Part shown: one piece after another, positions 38,019 through 49,200 of the stretch
Position numbering within the stretch: position 1 is the first letter of the stretch
Layout of the letters: each line of letters starts with the position of its first letter
NCBI GenBank assembly: GCA_000697665.1
Contig: KL197713.1
Span: 429,605 to 493,604, forward strand
Direction of reading: 5' to 3'
Source: Jaapia argillacea MUCL 33604
Taxonomy: Eukaryota; Basidiomycota; Agaricomycetes; Jaapiales; Jaapiaceae
DNA: 64,000 nt
Notes under the pieces: model-generated
Told to the model about the DNA's origin: nothing
The model's input: the letters and a program-made list of their open reading frames with translations, nothing else
Databases searched by the model: none
Program-made: the position numbers and the translations under genes

Positions 38019-39823
38019 ATGTCCGAGTCCACCACGTTTCGCAACGAGTTCGCTCTACCCAGCAACAGAGACGTAGGAGCAAGTCGGCTACAAGAAAACC
38101 TATGTAAGCCTCGTGTCCAGACCTTCTTATGGCGTCAATCGATCAGAATTTCTGATAATTAATTGTCACAGTGGATGAGCCGTGCACTTACTTGTGTGGT
38201 AACTCGCTAGGAGCATTACCAAACCGCTCGGAAGATTTGGTAAAAGAGGAACTCCGTGTGTGGGCAACCAGGTGCGCATTGTCCTTATTCCATGCGTGGA
38301 TAAAGCCTTAATCAAATACTTCTGGCTTCCTTATAATTCGGCTGTCCAGAGCTGTCGAAGGCCATTTCTCTCATCCTCATGGCAGGGAGTGGATGAATAT
38401 CACCGACCATGTTAATCCTCTGCTTGCTGAACTTACAGGTGCGCAACCCCTTGTCTCACACCTCCCATGGCTTGGCATCTGACGGAGTTTCCACGATACC
38501 GAACACCGTCCTGCAGGTGCAAATGAACGGGAAGTTGCTTGCATGGGCACCCTGACGGCCAATTTACACCTGATGATGAACGCCTTCTACAAGCCCTCCT
38601 CCACGAGGTTCAAGATATTATGCGAAGCTGGCGCGTTTCCTTCCGACCAAGTCAGACATATCTATTTCCCGCCCGAGTACTTCAATTGACGCCTAACATT
38701 CTTCCAGTATGCATTCGCTTCGCAAGCTTCTTTTCACGGCTTGGACCCCAAATCAACTGTACTAGAGCTGTCCCCTCGTAAAGGCGAATTCACTCTTCGA
38801 GAAGAAGATATTCTCCATGTCATAGCAAGCCAGGGCTCCTCCATCGCCCTTGTGCTTCTCAGCGGCGTGCAATATTACTCCGGCCAGTGGTTTCCCATGG
38901 AATCAATTACGAAAGCCGCAAAGGATCAGGTGCGTCGTGTTTTCCTTGCTTGCTAGCATATCACCTGATCTCCCTCTTCCTTATATTACGTTTTTAGGGC
39001 TGTATCTGTGGCTGGGATCTTGCTCACACCATCGGAAATGTTCCCCTTTCACTCCATGACTGGGGCGTCGATTTCGCCGTGTGGTGTTCATACAAGTATC
39101 TCAATTCCGGCCCAGGCGGTATTGGCGGGTTGTTCGTTCACGAAAACTGGAACCATCTGCAACCGAGGTATGTGAAGTCGCTGGATTTGAGTTCGATGTT
39201 GGTACTCAGACGATGAGTATCATTCGCTGAATTATCTTGTGCGATTTTCTCCTTTTTACAGTTTTGCGGGATGGTGGGGTCACGATCCTGCGACTCGCTT
39301 CCGGATGCCGCCTTTGTTCTCACCCATCGTTGGCGCTCAAGGATTCCAGCAATCCAACCCAAGTGTACTGGCGGTTGCATCTCTCTTGGGCTCTCTCAAG
39401 GTCTTTCAAGACGCTGGAATGATGGGACCCCTCCGGCAGCGATCCATCGAGCTGACAGGTTTTCTGAGAAGCAAGCTCATTGCATCCAAATGGTACATCG
39501 CTCCCGAACAGGTCGGCCAACGGTATTATTCAAATGATCTAATCCAAGACGCCCACGACCCTGGACAAGTTGAACCCTCTTTCACGATAATCACTCCTTC
39601 CAACCCCGCCGCTCGAGGCGCCCAACTATCCCTACTATTTCTTCCGCCAGGGAGCGGACTCATGGAAAGGGTTTTTGATGGATTAAAGAGCTTTGGTGTT
39701 GTTGGGGACGAGCGACGGCCGGACGTGATAAGGTTGGCGCCAGCCCCTCTCTACAATACCTTCCAAGATTGTGAACGGGCCGCTAGTGCGTTGGAGGAAA
39801 CGTTTTCGCATCATATCGGGTGA
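38019..39823 (+). CDS. BNA5: Kynureninase
   Basis: PLP-dependent hydrolase that splits 3-hydroxykynurenine into 3-hydroxyanthranilate and alanine. Exons read [131 protein letters not shown], and [20 protein letters not shown]. The lysine in [10 protein letters not shown] is the PLP Schiff-base residue, and the Asp in GWDLAHT contacts the PLP nitrogen; both are present. The end [10 protein letters not shown]... to [15 protein letters not shown] is family-typical. The stop is 96 bp from the convergent BNA7 stop. Confidence 0.95.
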
Positions 39824-39919
39824 GAAGGTCTGCGATTCCTTTCAGGGGCCTATCGCCCTTAACTCAAGGAGTAAAACTGTATGTCCGGTAGATTGACAAG
39901 ACCGAAATCCCTGATAGGG

Positions 39920-40859
39920 TCATTGTAAAGATGAGACATGTAAGACAAAATTGGCGATAATCTGGACGTATCTATCCCCACGCAATAGGACGTTATGTTC
40001 CTCGTCTAGTTCATCCCAGTTCCTCGTCACGGAACAATCGCCGGACACCACGGCCTCTTCATAAATCCGACACAGGTGCTGATAGATCGTCTCGCTCTGG
40101 GCTATGTCTACAAGGCTGTCGCCTTTGGAATGGACCACAAGCCATTGTATCTTGTCCAGGGCCCGAGGCGGAAACCTGGTGGCAGAGTACTCTGAATAGT
40201 TGACCCCTTTCCCAAAAGCGTCCTGAATGAACCATTCCCGATACGCTGGAAAGCTCGATAACAAAAGGTCGATGTCGTAGATGCCTTCCGACATCCCGAT
40301 GGCTTTGACGCTCCCCATCAGCGCGGGTGATGGGGTCAGAGAGGGCGTGATGTCCGAGGAATCAAGAATGATGGTGGCGAGCATATGGGCACTGCAACTG
40401 TGGCCCAGCAGATACAAAGAGGGGGGCGGTAAACCGGTTATAAGCGGGGATGTGAATGGCCCGATCCAGGTGATCAGGAACTCCAGAAAATGGAGTACGT
40501 CTTCCGCATGAGCAGGGTGATGCAGGTGAAAAGCGTCCGTAGGGTCTTTGACTGTCAACCGGTAGTTGGGAACAGCGACGGCAAATTGGGTGGCTACAGC
40601 GAGTCTGCGAGCTAGATCTCTATGATCAGCCTTATCCTCTCTGTCACAAATACAAAAGGGAAAATCATCAGTCAATCACCAACCAACAGGCCTGTGATAA
40701 CGGGGCTTACGATCTCCAGGCGCCTCCGTGGACAAAACAAATAAATGAGGAAATCCTCTGGGTTTCTTCACTCCTTCCCCGCGGAACGAATAAGTCGAAT
40801 TCGTGAAATTGATTTCTAGAGGCAGAAGGAATGTATGGAATGTCTAGAAACTCGTCCAT
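39920..40859 (-). CDS. BNA7: Kynurenine formamidase (arylformamidase)
   Basis: Alpha/beta-hydrolase that deformylates N-formylkynurenine, the step just before BNA4. Two exons (40859-40711 and 40640-39920, intron 40641-40710) give 289 residues in an exact frame. The oxyanion-hole motif FVHGGAWRSEDKADH, rebuilt across the intron, is diagnostic of BNA7. The nucleophile elbow is LLGHSCSAHML (GxSxxA). A His near the C-terminus in LDEEHNVLL and an Asp in SKGDSLVD fit the acid and base of the triad. The gene lies tail-to-tail with BNA5, completing a three-enzyme cluster. The ATG at 40859 gives MDEFLDIPYIPSAS. Confidence 0.92.
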
Positions 40860-41201
40860 ACTTCGACCAGCTGACGGGTTTAATGAGACCTCTTCAGGCT
40901 GATATCTGACTTGTTGGGAGGAGTGACCTTAACCAGCGCTCGTTGTTCTTAAATTCCATCCCTTCCATTGAACTCGATCTTGGCTCGTAGTTGCCTAATT
41001 CAGCACATATACTCCCTCGACTCGCTCAAAACGTGTTTACAAAGCCTCCGTCCGCCGCGAGCGACATGAGGCAGCTGTGAGCACATGGTAGGCTGCTAAG
41101 AACAGTGCTTGGGCGTCAATACTACTCACGAATCATACAAATAGGTGCGAAATTGCCTCAAACGGTGTGCAAGAAGTTAGGCATGATTTATCTCTCCAGC
41201 T
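40860..41201. other. Interval upstream of BNA7
   Basis: 342 bp containing the BNA7 promoter and the 3' end of the FAR-17a-like gene (same strand). No gene or repeat seen. Confidence 0.45.
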
Positions 41202-42160
41202 TTATTCAACACGATTCTTCTTGGTCCGTTCTGCTGTGGCGGTTCCTACCAAGGGTTGTGCGGGACGTATAGCGTTGATAACCCAGAAGGAAACCAAGGC
41301 AAGGAAAGTCGCTCCGACGTAAATTGCGACCCTGATAGGGAAGGGATTGTCTGTGAGGAAGGGGTATGGGACTAATCATAAATGATCGCCATCAGCAGCG
41401 ATACAATCTATACAGTGGATAAACCCACAAGAACCATTGTGAGCCGCACAGTACTCCACCCAAGCCGCATACCAGAGACCAGAGATCGCCGCCACCAGGG
41501 AAGCGCCATACTGCGCCTCCGTGCGAGCATATCTGTGCTCGAAAAGGAAGAAGTCGACGAGCAGGCTGACGGCAGGCACCGCGTGGAGAGCTAGGTCCAT
41601 TTGAAGAGGTAGACGAATGACTTCAGGGACTTTCGAAGAGGACGATGGCTCTCCGGGCTCGCCTTGAAGGAGAAGATGAGGAGCAAAGAACAACAGTGAC
41701 CAGTAAATGCTTGTAACCACGACCGAAAGCTATATGACGGAAATCATTGAGCATACAACATAAAATCAAATTTGGGTCAACCTGTACCGGCATCGCAATC
41801 ATAAACAAGGCCCGTTTGATAATTCTGGCCGCTAGACACAACGCATTTTTAGCTGTCTGTCCATCCACCTCGAGATATCGCCACAGTTACCTCTAATATG
41901 TGGGAACAGATCTGCCGCAAGGCTGAAAACCATTGTGAGCCAAGCTACGACTAACCTAGACCTAAATGTCAGCGCTGCCCCTCGCCCTTGAGTGAGCAAG
42001 AGTGCACAGCCTACCCTTGGATGGTCAGAAACTGCATATGGCCGCCTTTTTGCTCGCGTATCCAGGTATCTTGGACCAAGTTCTCTAGATTGTTCCACCC
42101 ATATGCCATGGTCGTTGCAGCCAGCGTGTGGAGCATGGGTGGGGCGGTTCGCAAAGACAT
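41202..42160 (-). CDS. FAR-17a/AIG1-like integral membrane protein
   Basis: Multi-pass membrane protein of the androgen-induced-gene family; animal members AIG1 and ADTRP are membrane threonine hydrolases acting on branched fatty-acid esters. About five exons. Recognisable segments: HMQFLTIQGLVVAWLTMVFSL, LFMIAMPVQLSVVVTSIYWSL (the Thr in TSIYW matches the catalytic position), MDLALHAVPAVSLLVDFFLFE (conserved His), YAAWVEYCAAHNGSFPYPFL and TDNPFPIRVAIYVGATFLAL. The last intron join makes HNGSFPYPFLTDNPFP, which reads as one conserved loop. Stop at 41202. The start is uncertain: in-frame ATGs lie at 42211, 42160 and 42106; 42160 gives MSLRTAPPMLHTL. Confidence 0.82.
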
Positions 42161-42432
42161 GCTGGGTCTCTGTGTGGAATAGCTGGTTGGAGTACGAGAA
42201 TAAGGATGCAAACGCGCGGTTGGCAGTGGGAGGAAGCCCCAGTAAGCTGAGGCGCGCTGTTGTTGAGGGTGCTCAGAACGCGGACAACGCGCGGGCTGCT
42301 GACGTCACGAATATTGTATCACTAGGTAATAACCCACTACAAATTGAGCGATACTAATACATGGGGTAAAGTACGGGGAGCACACAAGATATGTCCATCG
42401 TAAAAGAGTGCAGGAACTCTAGGAAGCCTAAA

Positions 42433-44199
42433 TTAAACGCGACCTTTCCACCTTCGCCACAAAGCAAGAGATCCGCAGAATGCCAGGAGTGCGGCACCAG
42501 CGCTTAACCAAAACGTCAACTGCCAACATTGTATCCCTCTGCAAACCCCTTCGTCGCGAGCATGGTGTGCAGATACGAAAGCGTACAGATAGGAGAACAG
42601 AGGTGTGCCAATGAAAGGGGCGTATGTCAGGACGCCGAAATTCCGCCCGAGGTTTGTTAATCCCCAAATCGAAGAGACGATGCTGGGGCTGATGATTGAC
42701 AAAATGAGTCATTACACAGAGGAATAGGAGGGAGACGACGAACAGAATAGTGAACGTCATGCCATACGTTATCCCAGTTCCGATGCTGTGTGCGTGTTAG
42801 ATAAAGAGTCAGTCGGATTTGGGTGGTCAATCACACCTGAGCATCCAAAGGTTCTCTCTGGAGCGCACCCCGACGTCCGTCCAAGCGAAAGTGAAAGCCA
42901 ACAGCAATGTCGAACCTGCCAAGAAGGCAACTCGGCTCACATGGTGCTTCCTGGTGAAATAGCGATTGCCGTTTGGAAGATACGATGCCACCGGTGAGAC
43001 AAAGTCGGCCAGAGGCCCAACCAGGAGACGCGAAATGGTGCTAGCGAGTGATAGAACTCGAACTTGAGTGGATGTAGCAATATCCGTCGACGGATTGTTC
43101 AGGAAAAGGATGGTCGAGCGGGAGTACGAAGGAGGGAGGGAAAGGACGATGGTCCCGATATTGGATATTACCATTTCACACTGTCAACGAAGAGTTATTT
43201 GTAAAGATAAACGTGACGGTGCGAGATGAACTAACTGTTCCTAGAGTAAAGAGGGTAATCATAGCCAATATCCAGAAGTGGGGATCCTTCAGCAGATCGA
43301 GTATCGACCCATCTTCATCAACAGGTACAACCTCAATATCAGCGACCGGCGGAGCTGCTTTGCCGGGTAACAGAGGAGCACGTTCGTCGACTTCCGTTCC
43401 AACTATCGAAACAGCTGCATCCTCAACCGGGGTGGAAGATACGGCACGTAAATTGGAAGTCTTTGGTGTTCGCAGGGTGAAGGCTCCGAACAGATGAACT
43501 GTCCCAGCAAGAATAGCTAAAAATGTGAGGTACCTCGTGACATCGAGACCACTTCCCGGCTCGCTGAAGTAGCATGACGCAACGACCGATAGAAACAAGG
43601 GAGACAGTCCAAAGAGGGCCATGCTTGTGCCCGAAGCGATTCCAATGTGATCCGGGAAGTTCTTCGATGCGGCGAATAGTGACGAGAAATAGGAGAATAC
43701 TGTGGCGAGCCCGGCCATGAAGAAGAAGCCGGTCAGCAGATGGAATGAGGATGAAGATGGCTTCGTTGTGTCATCCGGGGTCTTGGCAATCTCCCAGGAG
43801 AACAGGCCGAAGGCGGAGGTGAACAGGATGGATGATACTAGCGAGCAAGCCCAAGGTCCATAGTGATCGATGAATTTACCGACCACAGCGGCGAAAGGAT
43901 ACTGCCCGACCATGCCCCTGAGAGCAAATCAACTCGCGTGAGTACGGTTGGGGGTGGTAAGACTCACGCTAGCACGATAGTGGTCAGCTGGGGCTGGGTG
44001 AGCTTCAAATGGGATGCCAGTGCCGGGGAGATCAACGGGAATGTGAAGATTCCACCTGCACATAACCTTTCCATGACATGCATATTAGACAGAGCATCGC
44101 TACTAGGAAGACGGTGACGCACGCATTGGCCCCGATAGAGAGGCAGGTTGCACCCAGCCTCAGCCGATGTGACAGCAACGAATGTTCTCGAGGCTCCAT
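42433..44199 (-). CDS. MCH1: MFS transporter, MCH1/nodulin-like family
   Basis: Major-facilitator protein with about twelve helices, related to yeast MCH1 (monocarboxylate transporter homologue). Start MEPREHSLLSHRLRLGATC; a 56-nt intron then joins into SIGANALCAGGIFTFPLISPAL. Further segments: LKLTQPQLTTIVLAGMVGQYP, FAAVVGKFIDHYGPWACSLV (MFS loop 2-3), FMAGLATVFSYFSSLF, an acidic central loop (EVDERAPLLPGKAAPPVADIE), DLLKDPHFWILAMITLFTLG, LASTISRLLVGPLADFVSP (second MFS motif), WGLTNLGRNFGVLTYAPFIG and a last helix before RRWKGRV. Substrate is unknown; yeast MCH1 is not a proven monocarboxylate carrier. The start is supported by continuity through the first helix. Confidence 0.8.
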
Positions 44200-44661
44200 A
44201 GATAAAGGATCCAAAGGGAGGATAACCGAGCAGATCGACGATGGGTAGTGCACAGTAGGAAAGGAGTGGTGAGGGGAGCCAGTCGATAACGTGGAGGAAG
44301 GCAAGCCCGCAGGAGCGGGGGAGCACGCGGTGGCACTGGAATGACTGACAACCGAGAACGGCAATGCCCACATGGCGCAGATCTCCCACGCTCTAAAGCC
44401 TTTCAACATTAGGACAATGAAGCACCAACGCACTGAATGAAACGACCCCGTTGTTTTCATTGTGCAACCATCAATGCATTCATTCATATAGAAGGGCAAC
44501 TGCCCCCAGCTTCTAGCTTATCTCCCCCTCACGACCCCTGCTGTTCATCATCCCTCGAGCTCTGGGAGTCTCGTTGGGCTGTACAATCCTCTCGAAAGCT
44601 GGCTTTCCCAACCTCCTGTACATCCTGAGAATTTACTGTATTTTACGTCGCCCTCTGAATC
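44200..44661. other. Divergent interval, MCH1-like and MARVEL-like 3
   Basis: About 0.46 kb between divergent start codons, expected to hold both promoters. The minus-strand frame 44032-44499 extends the transporter frame upstream but lacks a plausible extra helix. Confidence 0.45.
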
Positions 44662-45894
44662 ATGGAAGTGTCACCTGCATTTTTGAAATTGAGATCTTTC
44701 GCATTCTGTAAGTGGCTGTTGTCTGGATTGCATTTACCTCGCTCATCTTAGTTTTCAGTTTTTATCACCGTCGTTAGCCTAGCTTGGATCGTTTTGCTTT
44801 GTGTGGAGGTTTCAATCCGATGGGATGTGTCGGATAGCAGTGACAGTCAGTGCTCACTATTGGAGGGGTCTCCTTCGGCCACCTGACGAAAGTTATCCAG
44901 AGTCATTCGCCGTGTTCTTCTTGCTGGTCAATACCGTGACAGTTGTTACAATGCCAATCCTGTCAGTGTCCCTAATGAGCTGCAGGATCAAGCCACTTAT
45001 ACCACTTTCTGCTACCCCCAGAATCATCCTAAAGTTCAGAGCTTGGCTAGATGCAGCACGCATCTTTTTCCTTCTCGTGATACACATTGGTTCGTGGCGC
45101 CTATGCTGTCATTTTCTCTCCTCCAACAATATTTCCAGGTTCTGCGTGTGCCTTCATTGTGTGGGACCCCAGGAGAACTTGTGACCAGCAACGTGAGTGC
45201 AGACCGAGCTTGTACACAGGAGTTTTCTAACCTTTCAACAGCCCTAGACGATCTGACAACTTGCCAATTACTCAATACTTACACCCTGGTTGCAAGCTGG
45301 GTAAACCCTGCCCTTCGTTAGTCATCTACCCTCTTTCATGACCCCGCAATTGACCTGTCTGAAGTGTTGTCCTATTCACTGGGCCTCGGCCTCATGGCTC
45401 GTCGACGGTGGAAACGCAAGGGCAAGGCGGATTTAGAGAAACACAATGCACGACGAGCTACTCTTCCGATGATGACACCTAGCGTGGACAGGTCAAACCA
45501 TTCCAGTCTCTCTTCACAATCGGTATACAGCCAGGCATCAAAAGCGGATTGGCGAACTACAATGCCGGCAATGGCTCCTGTGTCTAATCGACCTCATCAC
45601 CTCAGCATGATATCCCAACCTGTTAACACCTGGGATCGGCAATCTGGCCGACGAGCCACTCTCCCCGCGAAGCCGTTACCTCAGTCATTGATTCTATACC
45701 ATCCGACCACCCCTTTCTCAACGGGCCCTACTTTCCCGTCGCCTCGGCATCAAGGATCGGCCGTTGCATCTGTGCAGCAGCCCCAGTCGGTCCAGTTATC
45801 AAAAGATATCAGGAAGCAGAGCATTGCGGAAAGTGGGACACGCAGAGAACGCATGTCCAAGCCTTACGCCCATTTATTTCTCGATGATTCATGA
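44662..45894 (+). CDS. MARVEL-like four-helix membrane protein 3
   Basis: Third member of the family at 10.7 and 12.9 kb. Exons give MEVSPAFLKLRSFAF, FITVVSLAWIVLLCVEVSI, SFAVFFLLVNTVTVVTMPIL, a LDAARIFFLLVIHIGSACAF helix, and LLNTYTLVASWVNPALLLSY. To keep frame between helices 1 and 2, a 55-nt intron at 44846-44900 is required (donor GTCAGT, branch-like CTGAC, acceptor CCAG). Another at 45317-45364 joins WVNPALL to LSYSLGLGLMARRR. A Cys pair in the last loop (RRTCDQQ and TTCQLL) matches copy 2. The tail is Arg/Pro/Ser-rich and ends at 45894. Function unknown. Confidence 0.68.
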
Positions 45895-46274
45895 ATGTTC
45901 GGTTTCACTATCGTACTGCTTTCCTTGTACTCCTGTAGCAATAGATTTCCCTTGTGTTTCGACAGACTTTTAGGCAGTATGTCAATATGATCATCCTTCT
46001 CACTCTTCTCGCGTACAAACCACCACGTGACACTTTGTCCACCCATCCCGTTCGAAACCCGAAACTCACAAGCTTGACAGCTTGGACCGCTTTCTTCATC
46101 TTGTCCTTGATGTTCCCCACACGGCCTACTCGACCGCAAAATCGCTGGAACTAAACACCTTATCCATTTTTGGAGGCTGAACGCGGAGACCACATCAATA
46201 TCCGCCTATACCATAATTCATTTTGACGACTTTCGACGCAATATTCCAAATTTCATCCTATCCTCAAGTCTATC
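45895..46274. other. Interval before the IST1-TBC gene
   Basis: 380 bp with the MARVEL-like 3' UTR and the IST1 promoter. Minus-strand open frames here carry no motif. Confidence 0.45.
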
Positions 46275-49200
46275 ATGGCTACTAGTACATGGGATCCTAT
46301 TCGGGTCAAGGTACGCGAATCTGTGTTTTCCCTGCACCGTATTAAAGTTATCCTAGGCACATCTCCAGCTCGCCGGTCAACGTTTGAGCCAACTGCAGAG
46401 CAAGAAGGACTCAGACGGACAGATTACCCGGAGGGACATTGCCACTCTTCTCCAGCAGGGAAATATCGGGCTCGCTCGTGCAAAGGCCCAGAAACTATTC
46501 AATGAGGACGCTTTGATTGACGTGATGGCGGTATTGGAAATGCAGACGGCATTTATTCTTGAACATTTTGGAGAGCTTGAGCAAAGGTACGTACCGCATA
46601 ACCTTGACTCAGCTGTGCCTCAATTAACGGGCTGGTGTGGGTGCAGCTCAACTCCAAGCCGTCATCTAGTAGAGTCGGTATCCAGTATCATTTACGCTGC
46701 GCCAGAGTTAGATTATTGTAAAGGTGAGCGTGACTGGTTGTGAAGCCTTCGCCCGTGTCTTTGATATCGCCTTAGAGCTCGAGGTTGTTCGCGATCATCT
46801 AATGCGCCGGCTGGGACCCGATTTTTCTCGATCCGCTATCAATAATCGCGACAACCATGTTGCTCCAAGGGTCAGTTCAGGTCAGGATCTATGAACATTG
46901 GAATGCCTACTGAATTTAGTCCAGGTTGTGCGAGGTCTTAATGCACCGCCTCCAACCGCAGCCGCTCTTGATGAGTTGATGTACCAGACTGCGAAGGCGT
47001 ACGGAGTTCAGTGGGCTCCTGAACTTCGACCACACGAAAGGTTCATCACCGTTTACTCTCTTGGGTTGATATCCTAACCTCCCTGCCACCAGATTACAGT
47101 TCCTCTCCGAACTCCTAGATCCAAATTCATCAACTCCAGCCATCGACATATCTCGACTGCGTCGCTTAAGTGTTCAAGGTACGCATCGCCACCCTTGGCC
47201 TACCGTTGCGTCTGCTTAGTGTCAAACGCAGGCATACCTGATCAACCTTCTTGGCTGAGACCTCGAATATGGCGGTAAGTGTTTCAGACGTTATTTCCAA
47301 AAATACTGATGCTCAACCTCTCCACAAAGTCTCCTCTTGGGCAACTTGCCACTTCAGCGGTCATCTTGGGAGATTGAATCTGGCAAGCAGCGAGAGAGCT
47401 ACTATGTATGTCGACCCTTTCTACTACCTAGACTCGCTCTCCACGACGAATTTTCCATAGGACCTTGTTCGGCGACTATTAACCCCGTTCTCCGATATGC
47501 CCCCACCCACATCTCCTCTAGCTACATTGGATGCTTCGCTACTCGCTATCTCGAAAGAACTTTCTCGAGTACCTCCAAACCTTTTCTCAGATCTTGAGGA
47601 CCAACCAGAGTCATCCAGTCTCTGCCCCTTGGACGACGTTGCCTCTGAAGATATCAGAGTCAACTGCGCTGGGAACTTGGACGCCCGCCTCCGTCTCATC
47701 CAAGATCGCGATTCCCATGAAGCGCTGCCCCAGGTTACGCCAGAGATACGCCTCGATTCGAACCACGATGGAACTCCCGAAATTTCCTTGTCAACGCCAG
47801 AATCACCCTCGGCCCTCCAAATCAATACTCCCACTACACTTGTTCCGTCAAAAACCTACCGTGCTGGCGGCGCGCATCAGAAACACTCGTCTGCGCTACT
47901 CCGCCTCCTTTTCGTCCATTCTTCTTTGAATCCTGCTCATCGATCGCCACACTTGGCCTCCCTTCTTGTGCCACTGTATTATGTGTTGAATCAAGAGATT
48001 GAGCAACGTGAACTAGCTCATGTTGAGGCGGACACGTTTTGGGTATTCGAAGCTATGGTCGGGGAGTTTGCCGAGTTGGAAGATGAGGCTGATGGGTGTC
48101 AATGGATGAAGAAGCTTGGAGCGCGTGTGGCATGGGCTGACGAAGATATCTTCACCAGCTTGGTGGGTGTTGACTTGTTGTTGCATCTCTAAACCACTGA
48201 AATTTGTGCAGTGTGCCAGAGGCCTTGATCCATCCCTTCCCCACTATTCATAGTACGTCTATCGCTGCTTCAGCTTTGCATGCCTCTGAAACACTTCTTC
48301 CAGTCGGTGGTTGGCTCCGTTACTTACTCACACTTTACCTCTTCCGTCGGCGATAGTCGTGTGGGATGCGTTATTCAGCTGTCCAATGCGGAGTCGAGAT
48401 TCTAACCCAAAGCTCGAATACCTCCTTGACATCTGCACTAGCATGCTGATCCGAGCCAAAGGTCCTATGTCAAGGTTTGTCCTTTCGCTGACTTTTCCTA
48501 CTTGTCCTTATCAGGCATTTCTATCAGGTTGGGTAAACCTGGTGCGAAGTCTCGAAGCCTGTGGTCCGACGAAAGTGAGGCGTTGCCTCCGCCATCGCCA
48601 TTCCGCCCTTGGGAACTCAGCGATGCATTTGTGGAGGGCATGGCCTTCCTACAGGCGTACCCCATCGATGCTGTCGGCGGAGTAGAATCCATATTACAGA
48701 CATCGTATGACCTTGCACAACGACGGCTGGACGAGATGAAAGTGGCCAAAGGGGCCAGCACGAGCATCGGGACCCGCCTCCGTAACACTGTATGGCGAGG
48801 CTTGACAAATCAGATTTCGGAGTCCTCTCTGGAAGAGGAGGAAGAGGAGGAGGATAGTGAGGAAGACCAGGATTCACATGACGATGGGAATGAGACGGAG
48901 ACGCCCGCCCTGCCCTCTACACCTGGCATTACGTCGCGTTTAGCATCTTCTGTGTGGAAGGGCTTCACCAATCAGAGCTTGGAAGCAACCCCCTCGCCTG
49001 TCGCTTCCCCGACATCTCCCGTTCGCCCTTCGTCAATGCCTGTCCCTTCACCCTCACCGTCATCCCCGCAGGAAACACCATCCCCTGCACAACGACGCCA
49101 AACTCTGGTTCCGTCGAGTATCTGGGGATACGCTGAGAAACTCAAAGACTCGGATACTGCGGCGAAGCTCGCGAAGGCAAGCACGAATTGGAGAGTTAAA

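Noticed and set aside
44800-44900. MARVEL-like 3 as a frameshifted pseudogene
   Set aside because: A 55-nt intron with good donor, branch-like CTGAC and acceptor restores the frame.
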